Source of the DNA: JAJDFU01 sp964640855
GTDB lineage: Bacteria; Bacteroidota; Bacteroidia; Chitinophagales; Saprospiraceae
Assembly: GCA_964640855.1 (NCBI GenBank)
Contig: CAZXIX010000100.1
Location: forward strand, 1 to 15,991
Length of the DNA stretch: 15,991 nt
Direction of reading: 5' to 3'
The translations under genes and the position numbers were made by a program. Below, one piece after another: positions 1 through 7,096 of the stretch (its first letter is position 1; each line of letters starts with the position of its first letter). A model generated the notes under the pieces. That model searched no databases and was not told the origin of the DNA. It worked only from the letters and a program-made list of their open reading frames with translations.

Positions 1-446
1 CTTCATCTTTTTAACCCAAATATACGAATTCAACTAATTTGACCCATTACCAAATGCTCAACCAAAAGAACCAAGAAAAGAGTAGGCAAATCCGCTGCAT
101 GCTAAAGAAGATCTTTTCTAATAACAATTACCTCTCAACGCAAATGGTTTGCTGTCAGAATCCGCTCGAAAAAATCGATGGAAGAGCTTCACCGCAATGC
201 AGAAACCGAAGCTACTGCCGCCCCTCCCAACCACGGCCGAGCCACGTCAAGGATAGGGACAAGTCCTTTTTCGAGTTCTTAATTTGCCGAGATATTGAGC
301 GAAGCAAAATCCCGCCTGAGCAAGGTGAAACAAGCCGCTATAATTCCTCCAATGGCGAGCGTCAGGGAGATAATTAAAACGAAGAAATATCCATTCCCGA
401 CATCGCCACACCAAGAAAGGCAGCCGCCCTGGAGCAACTGCCTCTG
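1..446. other. Stretch without a convincing gene
   Basis: I see no well-supported gene here. The longest plus-strand reading frame (39-377) starts at TTG and encodes a Gln/Asn/Arg/Ser-rich sequence with no domain character. On the minus strand a frame ending at 279 contains one strongly hydrophobic stretch followed by RR, but its only starts are a TTG at 437 or positions inside the tRNA. The region may be a decayed gene end or an untranslated spacer downstream of the tRNA. Confidence 0.5.
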
Positions 447-518
447 TGGTCCCGACAGGAATCGAACCTGTATCTTAGGCTCCGGAAACCTACATTCTAT
501 CCGTTGAACTACGGGACC
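447..518 (-). tRNA. tRNA-Arg (anticodon CCG)
   Basis: The minus strand folds into a full cloverleaf of 72 nt. The 7-bp acceptor stem is GGTCCCG/CGGGACC and the D stem is GTTC/GAAT. The anticodon stem TAGGT/GCCTA closes the loop TTCCGGA, which places CCG at positions 34-36. The T stem ACAGG/CCTGT holds the loop TTCGATT. The discriminator base is A (position 447). The next bases read CAG, so the 3' CCA is not encoded and must be added after transcription. The tRNA decodes the arginine codon CGG. The assignment rests on direct folding; the arm lengths are normal. Confidence 0.97.
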
Positions 519-664
519 CAAAAACGAAACGCAAATGTACGATAAGCTGCTCAGTCCGACAAGCTTTATTTAATTCCCGATCCCTGCTCACCCCCTACCC
601 TTTCCCGGAAAAAGGCTCCAAAAATCAAGCGGTAACGGCATTTTAACATTTCCTGCCCTCTCAT

Positions 665-692
665 TAAGCGTGAATTAAGCGCTGTGTAAGCG
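665..692 (+). repeat. Three TAAGCG repeats phased at 11 bp
   Basis: TAAGCG occurs at 665-670, 676-681 and 687-692, exactly 11 bp apart. The first two copies extend to ATTAAGCG. They lie about 85-110 bp upstream of the ATG at 776. Direct repeats at one-helical-turn spacing are typical of sites for dimeric winged-helix regulators such as the OmpR/PhoB type. This may be an operator for the 776 gene. The function is inference; the repeat itself is plain in the sequence. Confidence 0.45.
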
Positions 693-744
693 GTCTATAA
701 GTTGACAGGAGTTTCTTTATTGTCGAAGCTTATTTTTTAATCCC

Positions 745-760
745 GCCGGCCCAGGCCGGC
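745..760 (+). promoter_or_regulatory. GC-rich leader hairpin before the 776 gene
   Basis: GCCGGCC-CA-GGCCGGC is a perfect inverted repeat, foldable as a 6-bp stem with a 4-nt loop. It ends 15 nt before the ATG at 776, so it probably lies in the mRNA leader. It has no T-tract and is therefore not a terminator. It could affect initiation or mRNA stability. Confidence 0.35.
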
Positions 761-775
761 ACAAACCCAGAAACC

Positions 776-1222
776 ATGCTTACAATTGAGAATCTGCTTC
801 CCTATTTCAGGATCGGAGGCGATGTTTACATCAGTGAGAGCAAAAGCAAGGATGATTTCGACGAGAAGACCCCGCCGGTGACCATCATCCAGGACGACCA
901 AACCCTGTTCATCCACCTCAAGTGGTGGCAAAAAGGGCTGATGGGATGCCTCATCGACCGTGACAGCCGCTGGAACATCCAGGTGTACTTCGAACAGCTG
1001 GGCGCCAAGGAGGTCAAAAAAGACTACCCGCCCGTGAAAGTGCCCTTCCAGCAGAAGGCCCACGCCGATTACTATACCTACATCCCCGTTTCGGATCTGG
1101 AGGTTGGCGTTTATACCCTGACCGTCTCCATGACGCTCGTAGGGCCCAAGGATCTGCTCACGCCCATCGTCGCTCACGAAGAGATCGGACACATCCAGGT
1201 TTATGCCGACGTAGCCCGGTAG
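776..1222 (+). CDS. Uncharacterised beta-sandwich-like protein
   Basis: A 148-residue protein without signal peptide or membrane segments, so probably cytoplasmic. Alternating hydrophobic/polar stretches (residues 40-60, 65-80, 98-125, 133-143) suggest an all-beta fold. The pattern W..kG.l.G...d.dsrWniqvyfEqlGakE (about 50-78) followed by a YtYipV...GVYtLtVsmtl strand pair and a final iGHIQVY strand resembles an uncharacterised bacterial beta-sandwich family I cannot name. Its end aligns loosely with the C-terminus of the next gene product (shared IP[VI], G[VL] and QV[YF] spacing), so the two may be related modules. The ATG is preceded by AAACC and no Shine-Dalgarno. A terminator-like hairpin follows the stop. 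Gene reality is fairly certain; function is unknown. Confidence 0.8.
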   Translation: MLTIENLLPYFRIGGDVYISESKSKDDFDEKTPPVTIIQDDQTLFIHLKWWQKGLMGCLIDRDSRWNIQVYFEQLGAKEVKKDYPPVKVPFQQKAHADYYTYIPVSDLEVGVYTLTVSMTLVGPKDLLTPIVAHEEIGHIQVYADVAR

Positions 1223-1230
1223 ACACATCC

Positions 1231-1260
1231 GGACCCGGAATCTTCCCGGGTCCCCCTTTT
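1231..1260 (+). terminator. Terminator-like hairpin between the 776 and 1283 genes
   Basis: GGACCCGG (1231-1238) and CCGGGTCC (1246-1253) form a perfect 8-bp GC-rich stem with a 7-nt loop, followed by CCC and a short TTTT. It begins 9 nt after the 776-gene stop. The T-tract is short, so it may terminate only partly and let some transcription reach the 1283 gene. Confidence 0.55.
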
Positions 1261-1282
1261 CCCATCCCAAAAAACCAAAGCC

Positions 1283-2242
1283 ATGGAGAATATCCCAGCC
1301 CTAAGTCCCCGACTCGAACCGGATCAGGTGGGCGATCAGTATTTTTTCCACCTGAAAAGTCCCAGTGGCAGCCGGATCTTTACTTCCCCCTTTTTCCAGG
1401 AATCCACCCAACGGGATCAGGCCCTTCGCCAATTGGGCAAAAAAGATCAACACCGCCTGGTACTCAAGACCGACGGTCCCTTTTCTTTTACCTACTTTTC
1501 GACAGACCAGAAAGAGCTGGGCTCCAGCATCTCTTTTGAGGATCATCAAAAAATGACGGAAGCGCTGGATTGGGTAGAGTCGGCCCTGCACCAGATCGAC
1601 GTCCCGGAAGAGGTACCCGCCCGGCATGCCGATCATCTGCCCCGCTACGCTTTTCAGCTCACTTTTTACCCCAAAGACGAAGGTTGGACCGGCCGCATAG
1701 AGTATCCCTTCGGCCAGGACCGAAGCAGCTTCGAAGGGGTAGATACGGCATCCATCCATGCCTTTCTGAGAAAGCACTTGCCTTTTTCCCATCCCCAGGA
1801 CACGAGGCCGGAAGGAGACACACAGCCTGGCCAAGCGGATTTCCCACGCAGGCAGGGTCAGGTCCCACCCGGCGTTTCCCTGTTTCAGCCACCGGAAAAA
1901 AAGATCCGGGTCGAAATCCTGCAGGAAGGAGAGCCCGCACCCAGCGCCCTGGACCGGAACAGTCCGAACCTTTCCATTCAGGTGAAAGAGTTCAAAACCT
2001 CCGAAGATAATTCACCTCCTTCCCAGGTGACAGCCTTCGTCCATGCGCAGGCCCTGAATGAGAATCAAATCATCCAAATAGGATATTTCAACGGAAATAT
2101 CGAGGCGCAGGCCTTGCAGATACCGATCCAGCTGAGCGGATTATCCCGGGGATTACACCGCATTGGCGTGGAAGTGAATCCGGACAAGGGCACAACCCCG
2201 GCTGAGCCGATCAAGGGAAGTACCCTGCTGCAGGTGTTCTAG
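1283..2242 (+). CDS. YegP/DUF1508-like repeat protein with C-terminal beta domain
   Basis: A 319-residue cytoplasmic protein of unknown function. Residues about 19-53 and 66-103 look like two tandem YegP/DUF1508-type units: a beta hairpin with a Ser/Gly turn, a strand ending near an S-x-x-F element, then a helix (YFFHLKSPSG..IFTSPFF..stqrdqAlrql). Residues 121-166 form a third unit with a GrIEYPfgqd..sFeGvD..sIhaFLrKHLP pattern. A Pro/Gln-rich linker (about 168-205) leads to a beta-rich C-terminal domain (206-319), whose end resembles the end of the protein encoded at 776. The ATG at 1283 follows an A-rich stretch without Shine-Dalgarno. It lies 60 nt downstream of the 776 gene, across a hairpin, so co-transcription is possible but probably attenuated. 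The DUF1508 similarity is by eye and moderate. Confidence 0.78.
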   Translation: MENIPALSPRLEPDQVGDQYFFHLKSPSGSRIFTSPFFQESTQRDQALRQLGKKDQHRLVLKTDGPFSFTYFSTDQKELGSSISFEDHQKMTEALDWVESALHQIDVPEEVPARHADHLPRYAFQLTFYPKDEGWTGRIEYPFGQDRSSFEGVDTASIHAFLRKHLPFSHPQDTRPEGDTQPGQADFPRRQGQVPPGVSLFQPPEKKIRVEILQEGEPAPSALDRNSPNLSIQVKEFKTSEDNSPPSQVTAFVHAQALNENQIIQIGYFNGNIEAQALQIPIQLSGLSRGLHRIGVEVNPDKGTTPAEPIKGSTLLQVF

Positions 2243-2345
2243 GGTGGATACATACCATCCCACGTCACTTTGAGACGGATAAAGCGAAAAAGCAGAGCCA
2301 AAAGGCAAGGTTACTACTCTGGCCTCCAGACACTTAACTCTCGTC

Positions 2346-2570
2346 TTAGTTCAATTTGATCGGATGGTCTGAGAAGATCGGATCGACATATTCACCGGAA
2401 TGCAAAGCGAGATTTTCCCCTCGTTTTACCTTCATGTCTCCGGTTTTGGGATTGAATCGTCGTACGTATTCGCAATCAGGACAGGTGTATATGACCCAGT
2501 CTCCTTTTTTCTCTACCTGGCAAACGTGTCTTTCTACACCCAGATCGAGCAATTTCACATTCTTCTTCAT
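2346..2570 (-). CDS. Small CPDC-motif protein, putative zinc ribbon
   Basis: A 74-residue cytoplasmic protein with a regular, conserved-looking composition (MKKNVKLLDLGVE start). A CxxC knuckle lies in WVIYTCPDCEYVRRFN (residues about 25-39). Cys17 and a His at about 57 are the only other candidate ligands, so a full four-Cys zinc ribbon is not present and metal binding is uncertain. It might dimerise around metal or use a half-site. The ATG at 2570 follows ATAT-rich DNA without Shine-Dalgarno. It is transcribed toward the 1283 gene and away from the BTAD regulator. No function can be assigned. Confidence 0.7.
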   Translation of the reverse strand: MKKNVKLLDLGVERHVCQVEKKGDWVIYTCPDCEYVRRFNPKTGDMKVKRGENLALHSGEYVDPIFSDHPIKLN

Positions 2571-2687
2571 ATACTAAACCCCATTTTGAGTCAATATAAA
2601 TACTCCAGAACAAGCGCAATGCGTGAAAGTTGCCAATTCAATCCGGCGGAGTCCGGGCGTAAATCTCGAGGGGAGTTACCTACTTGA

Positions 2688-2714
2688 TTGTTAGAAAAAG
2701 AATACTTATATTTT
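2688..2714 (+). promoter_or_regulatory. Possible promoter for the BTAD regulator
   Basis: TTG at 2688-2690 and TATATTTT at 2707-2714 with a 16-bp gap resemble the Bacteroidota TTG / TAnnTTTG promoter, one base short of the usual spacing and with T for the final G. It lies in a sharply AT-rich stretch about 75 bp before the ATG at 2787. Confidence 0.25.
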
Positions 2715-2786
2715 CTTATTCAATATTATAGCCCTTTATAATTGCTTGTTACGAATTATTATTACCGAGTAACCCCCACTTGAGAC

Positions 2787-4037
2787 ATGAACATTGCTGC
2801 GTATGGTTTCCCCCACGCCATACACGATCGGATTGAGGCAGCCGTACAAAAGAACGGAGACCATCAGGTCACTTTCATTCCGGTTGTGGACTCCCGACTA
2901 CCGCCCACCAACGGCCAGGTAGTCTTTCTTTACCTGACGCTCGGAGACGATGATCCGGTGGGCCGGGTCCAGGCTTTTCGGCAGGCCTATCCCGGCAAAC
3001 AGTTTCTGCTGGCGATCGAGCATAAGGATCCCAACCTGGTGGCCCGGTTGTTTCGACTGGGCATCGAGGATCTGATATTGGTGCCGGTAACGACGAAAAA
3101 ACTGGACCGGGTTTTGGCCCACTTGCCCTCCGGCTCTTCCCCGTGGATGGAAGGCGGAAAAATAGCCGCCAAAAAATTGATGGACTCGGTCAAACGCGCC
3201 CATCACCGCATTTCAGCCCCGCCCGAACTGGGCATCATACCTTTACCGGACCTTTCCCAACCCGGCACCCAGCCGGAACAAGGCCTCTATGTACGCTTTT
3301 TCGGCAGTCTGGATCTGTTTGGGGGGAAGACGGCGCGGAGGTTCAGACTGAAAAGCAAAAAGCACCAGGCTCTGTTGGCCTACCTGCTCTACTACAGGGG
3401 CAAAAAGCATCACAAAGACCTCCTGATGGCTCATTTTTGGCCTGACTCCTGCCCTTCCTCCGCCCGAAATTCACTCAACGTGGCTTTCCATGGCATCCGC
3501 AAGAGCATCCGGCCCATTCTCTCCCACGGCGAGGTTATCCTCTTTGAGGATGATTTCTATCAGTGGAATCCCGAACTGACCGTCGATTCCGACCGGGACC
3601 ACTTCATTCAACTTTGGAAAATCGGGCACGAACAGGAGAAGAAGCATCGTTTCCGGGAAGCCATCGAGGCTTACCAACAAGCTACCCCCCTCTATCAGGG
3701 AGATTTACTGGAAGACCTGCAGGAGGAAGACTGGTTCCAGGCCGAGCGTGAAAACCATCTGGAGATCTACCTGCACATGCTGCATCGGCAGGCCCAATTT
3801 CTGTTCCAGGGAGGGTTCTTTCAGGATTGCTTGTCGATCTGCAGGAGAATCCTTCGAAAAGACAGCTGCCTGGAGGAGATCCATCGCCTGAAGATGGCCA
3901 GTTACCTGGAACTGGGACAACGGGAGAAAGCCATCCGGCAATACCTGCGGTGCAAGGAAAACCTTCAGAACGAACTCCAGATCACTCCCGAAAGAAAAAC
4001 GACCCAGCTGTTCAACCGCATCCTGTCACCGGGCTAG
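2787..4037 (+). CDS. BTAD (SARP-like) transcriptional regulator with degenerate receiver
   Basis: A 416-residue DNA-binding regulator. Residues 1-112 look like a response-regulator receiver fold (strand VVFLYLTL, then RLFRLGIEDLILVPVTTKKL). The phospho-Asp position after the third strand is Tyr49 and the usual conserved Lys near the end is missing, so it is probably not phosphorylated. Residues 167-262 are an OmpR-type winged helix (LYVRFFGSLDLF, then KHQALLAYLLYYRGK, FWPD and SARNSLNVAFHGIRKSI). Residues 268-416 are a bacterial transcriptional activator domain of TPR-like helices (YQGDLLEDLQEEDWFQAER, then LGQREKAIRQYLRCKENLQNEL). This winged-helix plus BTAD order is that of SARP/AfsR-type activators. 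Targets are unknown; neighbouring genes are candidates. No Shine-Dalgarno precedes the ATG. The stop codon overlaps that of the convergent channel gene. Confidence 0.9.
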   Translation: MNIAAYGFPHAIHDRIEAAVQKNGDHQVTFIPVVDSRLPPTNGQVVFLYLTLGDDDPVGRVQAFRQAYPGKQFLLAIEHKDPNLVARLFRLGIEDLILVPVTTKKLDRVLAHLPSGSSPWMEGGKIAAKKLMDSVKRAHHRISAPPELGIIPLPDLSQPGTQPEQGLYVRFFGSLDLFGGKTARRFRLKSKKHQALLAYLLYYRGKKHHKDLLMAHFWPDSCPSSARNSLNVAFHGIRKSIRPILSHGEVILFEDDFYQWNPELTVDSDRDHFIQLWKIGHEQEKKHRFREAIEAYQQATPLYQGDLLEDLQEEDWFQAERENHLEIYLHMLHRQAQFLFQGGFFQDCLSICRRILRKDSCLEEIHRLKMASYLELGQREKAIRQYLRCKENLQNELQITPERKTTQLFNRILSPG

Positions 4038-5110
4038 GAGGGCTCGGCTCCGTATTCTTTTTGAACTCCTTCCAGGCGTATCCGCTGACTGGGCAGGGCA
4101 TCGGGATATTCTTGCTGAATGAAGGTGATCATCTGCTCCCGGATATCGCAGCGCAGGTCCCAGGCATCCGGCGAGTTCCGTGCGCTCATCAGTAGGCGCA
4201 CCTCTATGGCATTGGGTTTGGAATCCGTCACCTGAACCACGCTCACCCGCTGATCCCAGAGTGGATGGGCTTCCAGCAACTCCCGCAGTTTTTGGCGAAG
4301 TACCTCCACCGGTACCGTATAATCCATATGCAGGAAAACCGTACCCAGGATCTGGGAGGTAGTTCGGGTCCAGTTCTGAAAGGGTTTGTCAATGAAATAC
4401 CGGATGGGCAGCACCAGCCGCCGCTCGTCCCATATCTTGACCACCACGTAGGTGAGGGTGATCTCCTCGATCCGGCCCCACTCCCCTTCCGCGATCACCA
4501 CATCGTCAATGCGGATGGGCTGGGTGAAGGCGATCTGAAAGCCGGCCAGCAGATTGGCAATGGTGTTTTGGGCCGCCACACCGATGATGATGCCCGCCAC
4601 CCCGGCCGAAGCCAGGATACTGGTCCCGAAGCGCTGCACACTATCAAATTGCAGCAGGATCAGGGCGAAGAACAAGATGAAGACCACCACCCGGATCACG
4701 TCTTCCAGGTAGTCGAGTTGGGTGATTACCTTGCGTTCGTCCAGGTTGTCCGAATCCGAAATATCATATCGGTTCCGAATCGTATCGGCGAAGAAGCGGA
4801 AGCCGGCCAGCGAAAGCCAGCCGCAAACGATATAAAAGACAGACAAAATAGCATAGTAGCCCCAATCCGGAAGATCGGTGGTCTCCTGCAAACTGGAATA
4901 GCCGAACACCATCGCCAGGAGCGGGAAGAAAAAGTAGAGGGGCCTCCTGATGTTCTGTTGTAGACTAGGCACCAGCACCTCGTTGCGCCGCTTCAAATGC
5001 CAACGCCAGGCCCGCAACAACAAAAAACTGACTACCAGGCCGAGCACCGCATCAAACGCCATACGGATCAGCAGCTCCAGCCAGGGGGCAAGGTCATCCA
5101 TCCATTCCAT
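4034..5110 (-). CDS. MscS-family mechanosensitive channel
   Basis: A 358-residue inner-membrane channel expected to open under hypo-osmotic tension. Hydrophobic segments lie at about 15-34, 58-72, 84-105, 139-155 and 160-195. The last carries the MscS pore helix signature ASAGVAGIIIGVAAQ followed by NTIANLLAGFQIAFTQPIRI (167-201). The beta domain follows (DDVVIAEGEWGRIEEITLTY, then RRLVLPIRYFIDKPFQNWTR), and a cytoplasmic alpha/beta domain at about 255-350. The length fits small MscS homologues with extra N-terminal helices. Its stop codon lies inside the CTAG shared with the convergent regulator gene. Upstream, a 197-bp divergent region separates it from the SulP gene, so promoter elements there could serve either side. 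An alternative start at Met4 (5101) is equally possible. Confidence 0.93.
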   Translation of the reverse strand: MEWMDDLAPWLELLIRMAFDAVLGLVVSFLLLRAWRWHLKRRNEVLVPSLQQNIRRPLYFFFPLLAMVFGYSSLQETTDLPDWGYYAILSVFYIVCGWLSLAGFRFFADTIRNRYDISDSDNLDERKVITQLDYLEDVIRVVVFILFFALILLQFDSVQRFGTSILASAGVAGIIIGVAAQNTIANLLAGFQIAFTQPIRIDDVVIAEGEWGRIEEITLTYVVVKIWDERRLVLPIRYFIDKPFQNWTRTTSQILGTVFLHMDYTVPVEVLRQKLRELLEAHPLWDQRVSVVQVTDSKPNAIEVRLLMSARNSPDAWDLRCDIREQMITFIQQEYPDALPSQRIRLEGVQKEYGAEPS

Positions 5111-5175
5111 AGCCTAAAGGTCTGACGAAAAAGGATAAAAACCCAAAACGCATGTCGTAACAAGAATATCGAAAT

Positions 5176-5203
5176 GAAAAGTTATTGTACTTTTCGCAAA
5201 AGT
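5176..5203 (+). repeat. GAAAAGT inverted repeat with a third AAAAGT copy
   Basis: GAAAAGT (5176-5182) and ACTTTTC (5189-5195) are perfect 7-bp arms around TATTGT. A further AAAAGT lies at 5198-5203, 21 bp (two helical turns) from the first. The repeats overlap the -33 part of the candidate SulP promoter and sit in the divergent MscS/SulP spacer, so they may be an operator for either gene. The DNA is AT-rich, so chance contributes. Confidence 0.35.
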
Positions 5204-5216
5204 ATTACTATTTTTA
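5185..5216 (+). promoter_or_regulatory. Candidate SulP promoter
   Basis: TTG (5185-5187), a 21-bp spacer and TATTTTTA (5209-5216) match the Bacteroidota TTG-N(17-23)-TAnnTTTG pattern except for the last base. Initiation would fall around 5223, inside the inverted repeat at 5221-5245. Confidence 0.4.
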
Positions 5217-5220
5217 ATTA

Positions 5221-5245
5221 AACTCATTGAGATAATTTATGAGTT
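5221..5245 (+). promoter_or_regulatory. LysR-type operator upstream of the SulP gene
   Basis: AACTCAT-N11-ATGAGTT is a perfect 7-bp inverted repeat with the canonical T-N11-A spacing of LysR-family sites. Its core, YTCAT-N11-ATGAR, is the same as in the inverted repeat over the start codon of the LysR gene at 11273. The site lies 62 bp before the SulP ATG, just downstream of the best -7 element. The match in sequence and spacing makes the linked LysR protein the likely binder; that step is inference. Confidence 0.6.
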
Positions 5246-5253
5246 AGAGTTTA

Positions 5254-5267
5254 CGGGCTCTGGCCCG
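5254..5267 (+). promoter_or_regulatory. Small leader hairpin of the SulP gene
   Basis: CGGGC-TCTG-GCCCG is a 5-bp GC stem with a 4-nt loop, 40 nt before the SulP ATG and in the probable mRNA leader. It has no T-tract. Chance is possible. Confidence 0.2.
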
Positions 5268-5307
5268 GCTCGATTCCCCGACTTTTTTCACAAACAAGCA
5301 GAAAACC

Positions 5308-6972
5308 ATGACCAAAAATCCACCCAAGGCGGATCGCTCGGAAATCAACCTGAGTCCTTTCGCCAACTTCAAATACGATTTTCCTTCCAGTATAGTCGTC
5401 TTCCTGGTAGCCGTACCCCTCTGTCTGGGCATTGCCCTTGCTTCCGGGGCGCCTCTGTTCTCCGGCATCATCGCCGGTATCGTCGGGGGAATCCTGGTAG
5501 GAATCCTGAGCGGTTCGCCGCTGGGTGTGAGCGGTCCGGCGGCCGGCCTGGCCGTTATTGTCCTCAACGCCATTCAGGACCTGGGCACCTTTGAGATCTT
5601 CCTGATGGCTGTGGTTCTGGCCGGACTCATCCAACTGGCACTCGGATTCGCCCGGGCGGGCATCATCGGATATTATTTTCCCTCCAGCGTGATCAAAGGC
5701 ATGTTGTCCGGGATCGGTATCATCATCATCCTCAAGCAGATCCCCCACGCTTTCGGCTACGACAAAGATCCCGAGGGAGACTTTGCCTTTGTCCAGCCGG
5801 ATGGGCAGAACACCTTTAGTGAGCTCATCCATATGCTCGATTTCATCAGCCCGGGCGCGCTGATCATCGCAGCCGTTTCCTTGCTGATCCTCATCATTTG
5901 GGAGCAGCCCTTCATGAAGAAATTGTCTTTTACCCAGATCATACAGGGACCCCTGGTCGTGGTAGCCGGCGGCATCGGACTGAACTTGCTGTTCCAGTCC
6001 TCCCCCGACCTGGCGCTCAAGACAGATCAGGTGGTCAACATTCCGGTTGCGGAAAGTTTCAGCGGCATATTGGGCTTGTTTACCTTGCCCGATTTCTCGG
6101 CCGCCATTCGCCCTGAAGTCTATCTGACCGCCTTCACCATCGCCATTGTAGCCAGCCTCGAAACCCTGCTTTGCGTAGAGGCTACCGACAAACTGGACCC
6201 CTTCAAGCGGATCACACCCACCAACCGGGAACTGAAAGCCCAGGGGATCGGAAATATGGTATCCGGCCTGATCGGCGGACTGCCGGTGACGCAGGTGATC
6301 GTTCGCTCTTCCGCCAATATCCAGTCGGGCGGCCGCACCAAAATGGCAGCGATTTTGCACGGGATCATCCTGTTCATCAGCGCCCTTGCCCTTCCCCGTA
6401 TCCTGAACCTCATCCCCTTGTCCAGCCTGGCAGCCATTCTCTTCCTGGTGGGTTACAAACTGGCCAAACCTTCCTTGTTCAAGCAAATGTATGCTCAGGG
6501 AAGAGCCCATTTTATTCCTTTCATGGTCACCATTCTGGGCATTGTGTTCACCGATCTGTTGATCGGTATCGGCATGGGACTAGCCGTTGCCATCTTCCAC
6601 ATTCTTTACCTCAACTACAAAAAGCCTTACTTCTTCCATCCGGAAAAACATGAAGAGGGCGAACCCATCGTATTGGAGCTGTCCGAGGAGGTAACCTTCC
6701 TGAACAAGGCCAGCATCATGCAGACCCTGAATCACATCCCGGAGCATTCTACCGTGATCATCGATGGCCACCGGACGAAAGATATCGACCCGGATGTGAT
6801 CGAGATCATTGAGGATTTCAAAAAGAATGCGGAAACTCGCGACATCAAAGTGGAAACCATCGGCCTGCAAACGGTGAATGACAAACGCCGGGATCCGTTC
6901 AAGATGTTTACCGATCGCGTAGTCGACAAAAAGTACAGCAGCCTGGTCAAGGAGGATGCCGTGAAGAGCTAG
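5308..6972 (+). CDS. SulP-family anion (probably bicarbonate) transporter with STAS domain
   Basis: A 554-residue inner-membrane secondary transporter. The N-terminal half opens with the SulP core (DFPSSIVVFLVAVPLCLGIA, then GSPLGVSGPAAG at 69-80). Later come ASLETLLCVEATDKLDP (282-298) and a GGLPVTQVIVRSSANIQSGG segment near 323-342, both typical of SulP proteins. About a dozen hydrophobic segments reach residue 437, followed by a cytoplasmic STAS domain (about 452-525, VIIDGHRTKDIDPDVIEII). The beta-carbonic anhydrase gene follows 124 nt downstream on the same strand. SulP proteins paired with carbonic anhydrase are usually taken as bicarbonate transporters (BicA-like), so bicarbonate is favoured over sulfate; substrate is inference. 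A LysR-type site and a candidate promoter lie upstream. The ATG follows AGAAAACC, without Shine-Dalgarno. Confidence 0.94.
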   Translation: MTKNPPKADRSEINLSPFANFKYDFPSSIVVFLVAVPLCLGIALASGAPLFSGIIAGIVGGILVGILSGSPLGVSGPAAGLAVIVLNAIQDLGTFEIFLMAVVLAGLIQLALGFARAGIIGYYFPSSVIKGMLSGIGIIIILKQIPHAFGYDKDPEGDFAFVQPDGQNTFSELIHMLDFISPGALIIAAVSLLILIIWEQPFMKKLSFTQIIQGPLVVVAGGIGLNLLFQSSPDLALKTDQVVNIPVAESFSGILGLFTLPDFSAAIRPEVYLTAFTIAIVASLETLLCVEATDKLDPFKRITPTNRELKAQGIGNMVSGLIGGLPVTQVIVRSSANIQSGGRTKMAAILHGIILFISALALPRILNLIPLSSLAAILFLVGYKLAKPSLFKQMYAQGRAHFIPFMVTILGIVFTDLLIGIGMGLAVAIFHILYLNYKKPYFFHPEKHEEGEPIVLELSEEVTFLNKASIMQTLNHIPEHSTVIIDGHRTKDIDPDVIEIIEDFKKNAETRDIKVETIGLQTVNDKRRDPFKMFTDRVVDKKYSSLVKEDAVKS

Positions 6973-7096
6973 CGCCCGCCGGGTATGGGGCCAAATCCTG
7001 GAGATCGGATTGAGATTATCCGGGTTTCCCCCCGCCTGCAAGCGCTTGACCATGCTTTTGCTTCGGAACCAAATTAATAATTGAAAATCACCCCGC

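Noticed and set aside
39..377. 112-codon plus-strand reading frame
   Set aside because: It begins at TTG, is rich in Gln, Asn, Arg and Ser, has no domain pattern, and its codon use is unlike the real genes of the window.
279..521. Minus-strand frame starting at 521
   Set aside because: Its first third is a translation of the tRNA-Arg gene, a common false gene call. Only the hydrophobic part after the tRNA is kept as a weak finding.
5251..6510. 419-codon minus-strand frame opposite the SulP gene
   Set aside because: It is rich in Gly, Gln and Asp without hydrophobic core pattern, and the opposite strand encodes a clear SulP transporter.
7039..7048. CAAGCGCTTG palindrome between the SulP and carbonic anhydrase genes
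   Set aside because: Ten bases without spacing like the LysR boxes and no matching copy elsewhere; it could easily be chance.
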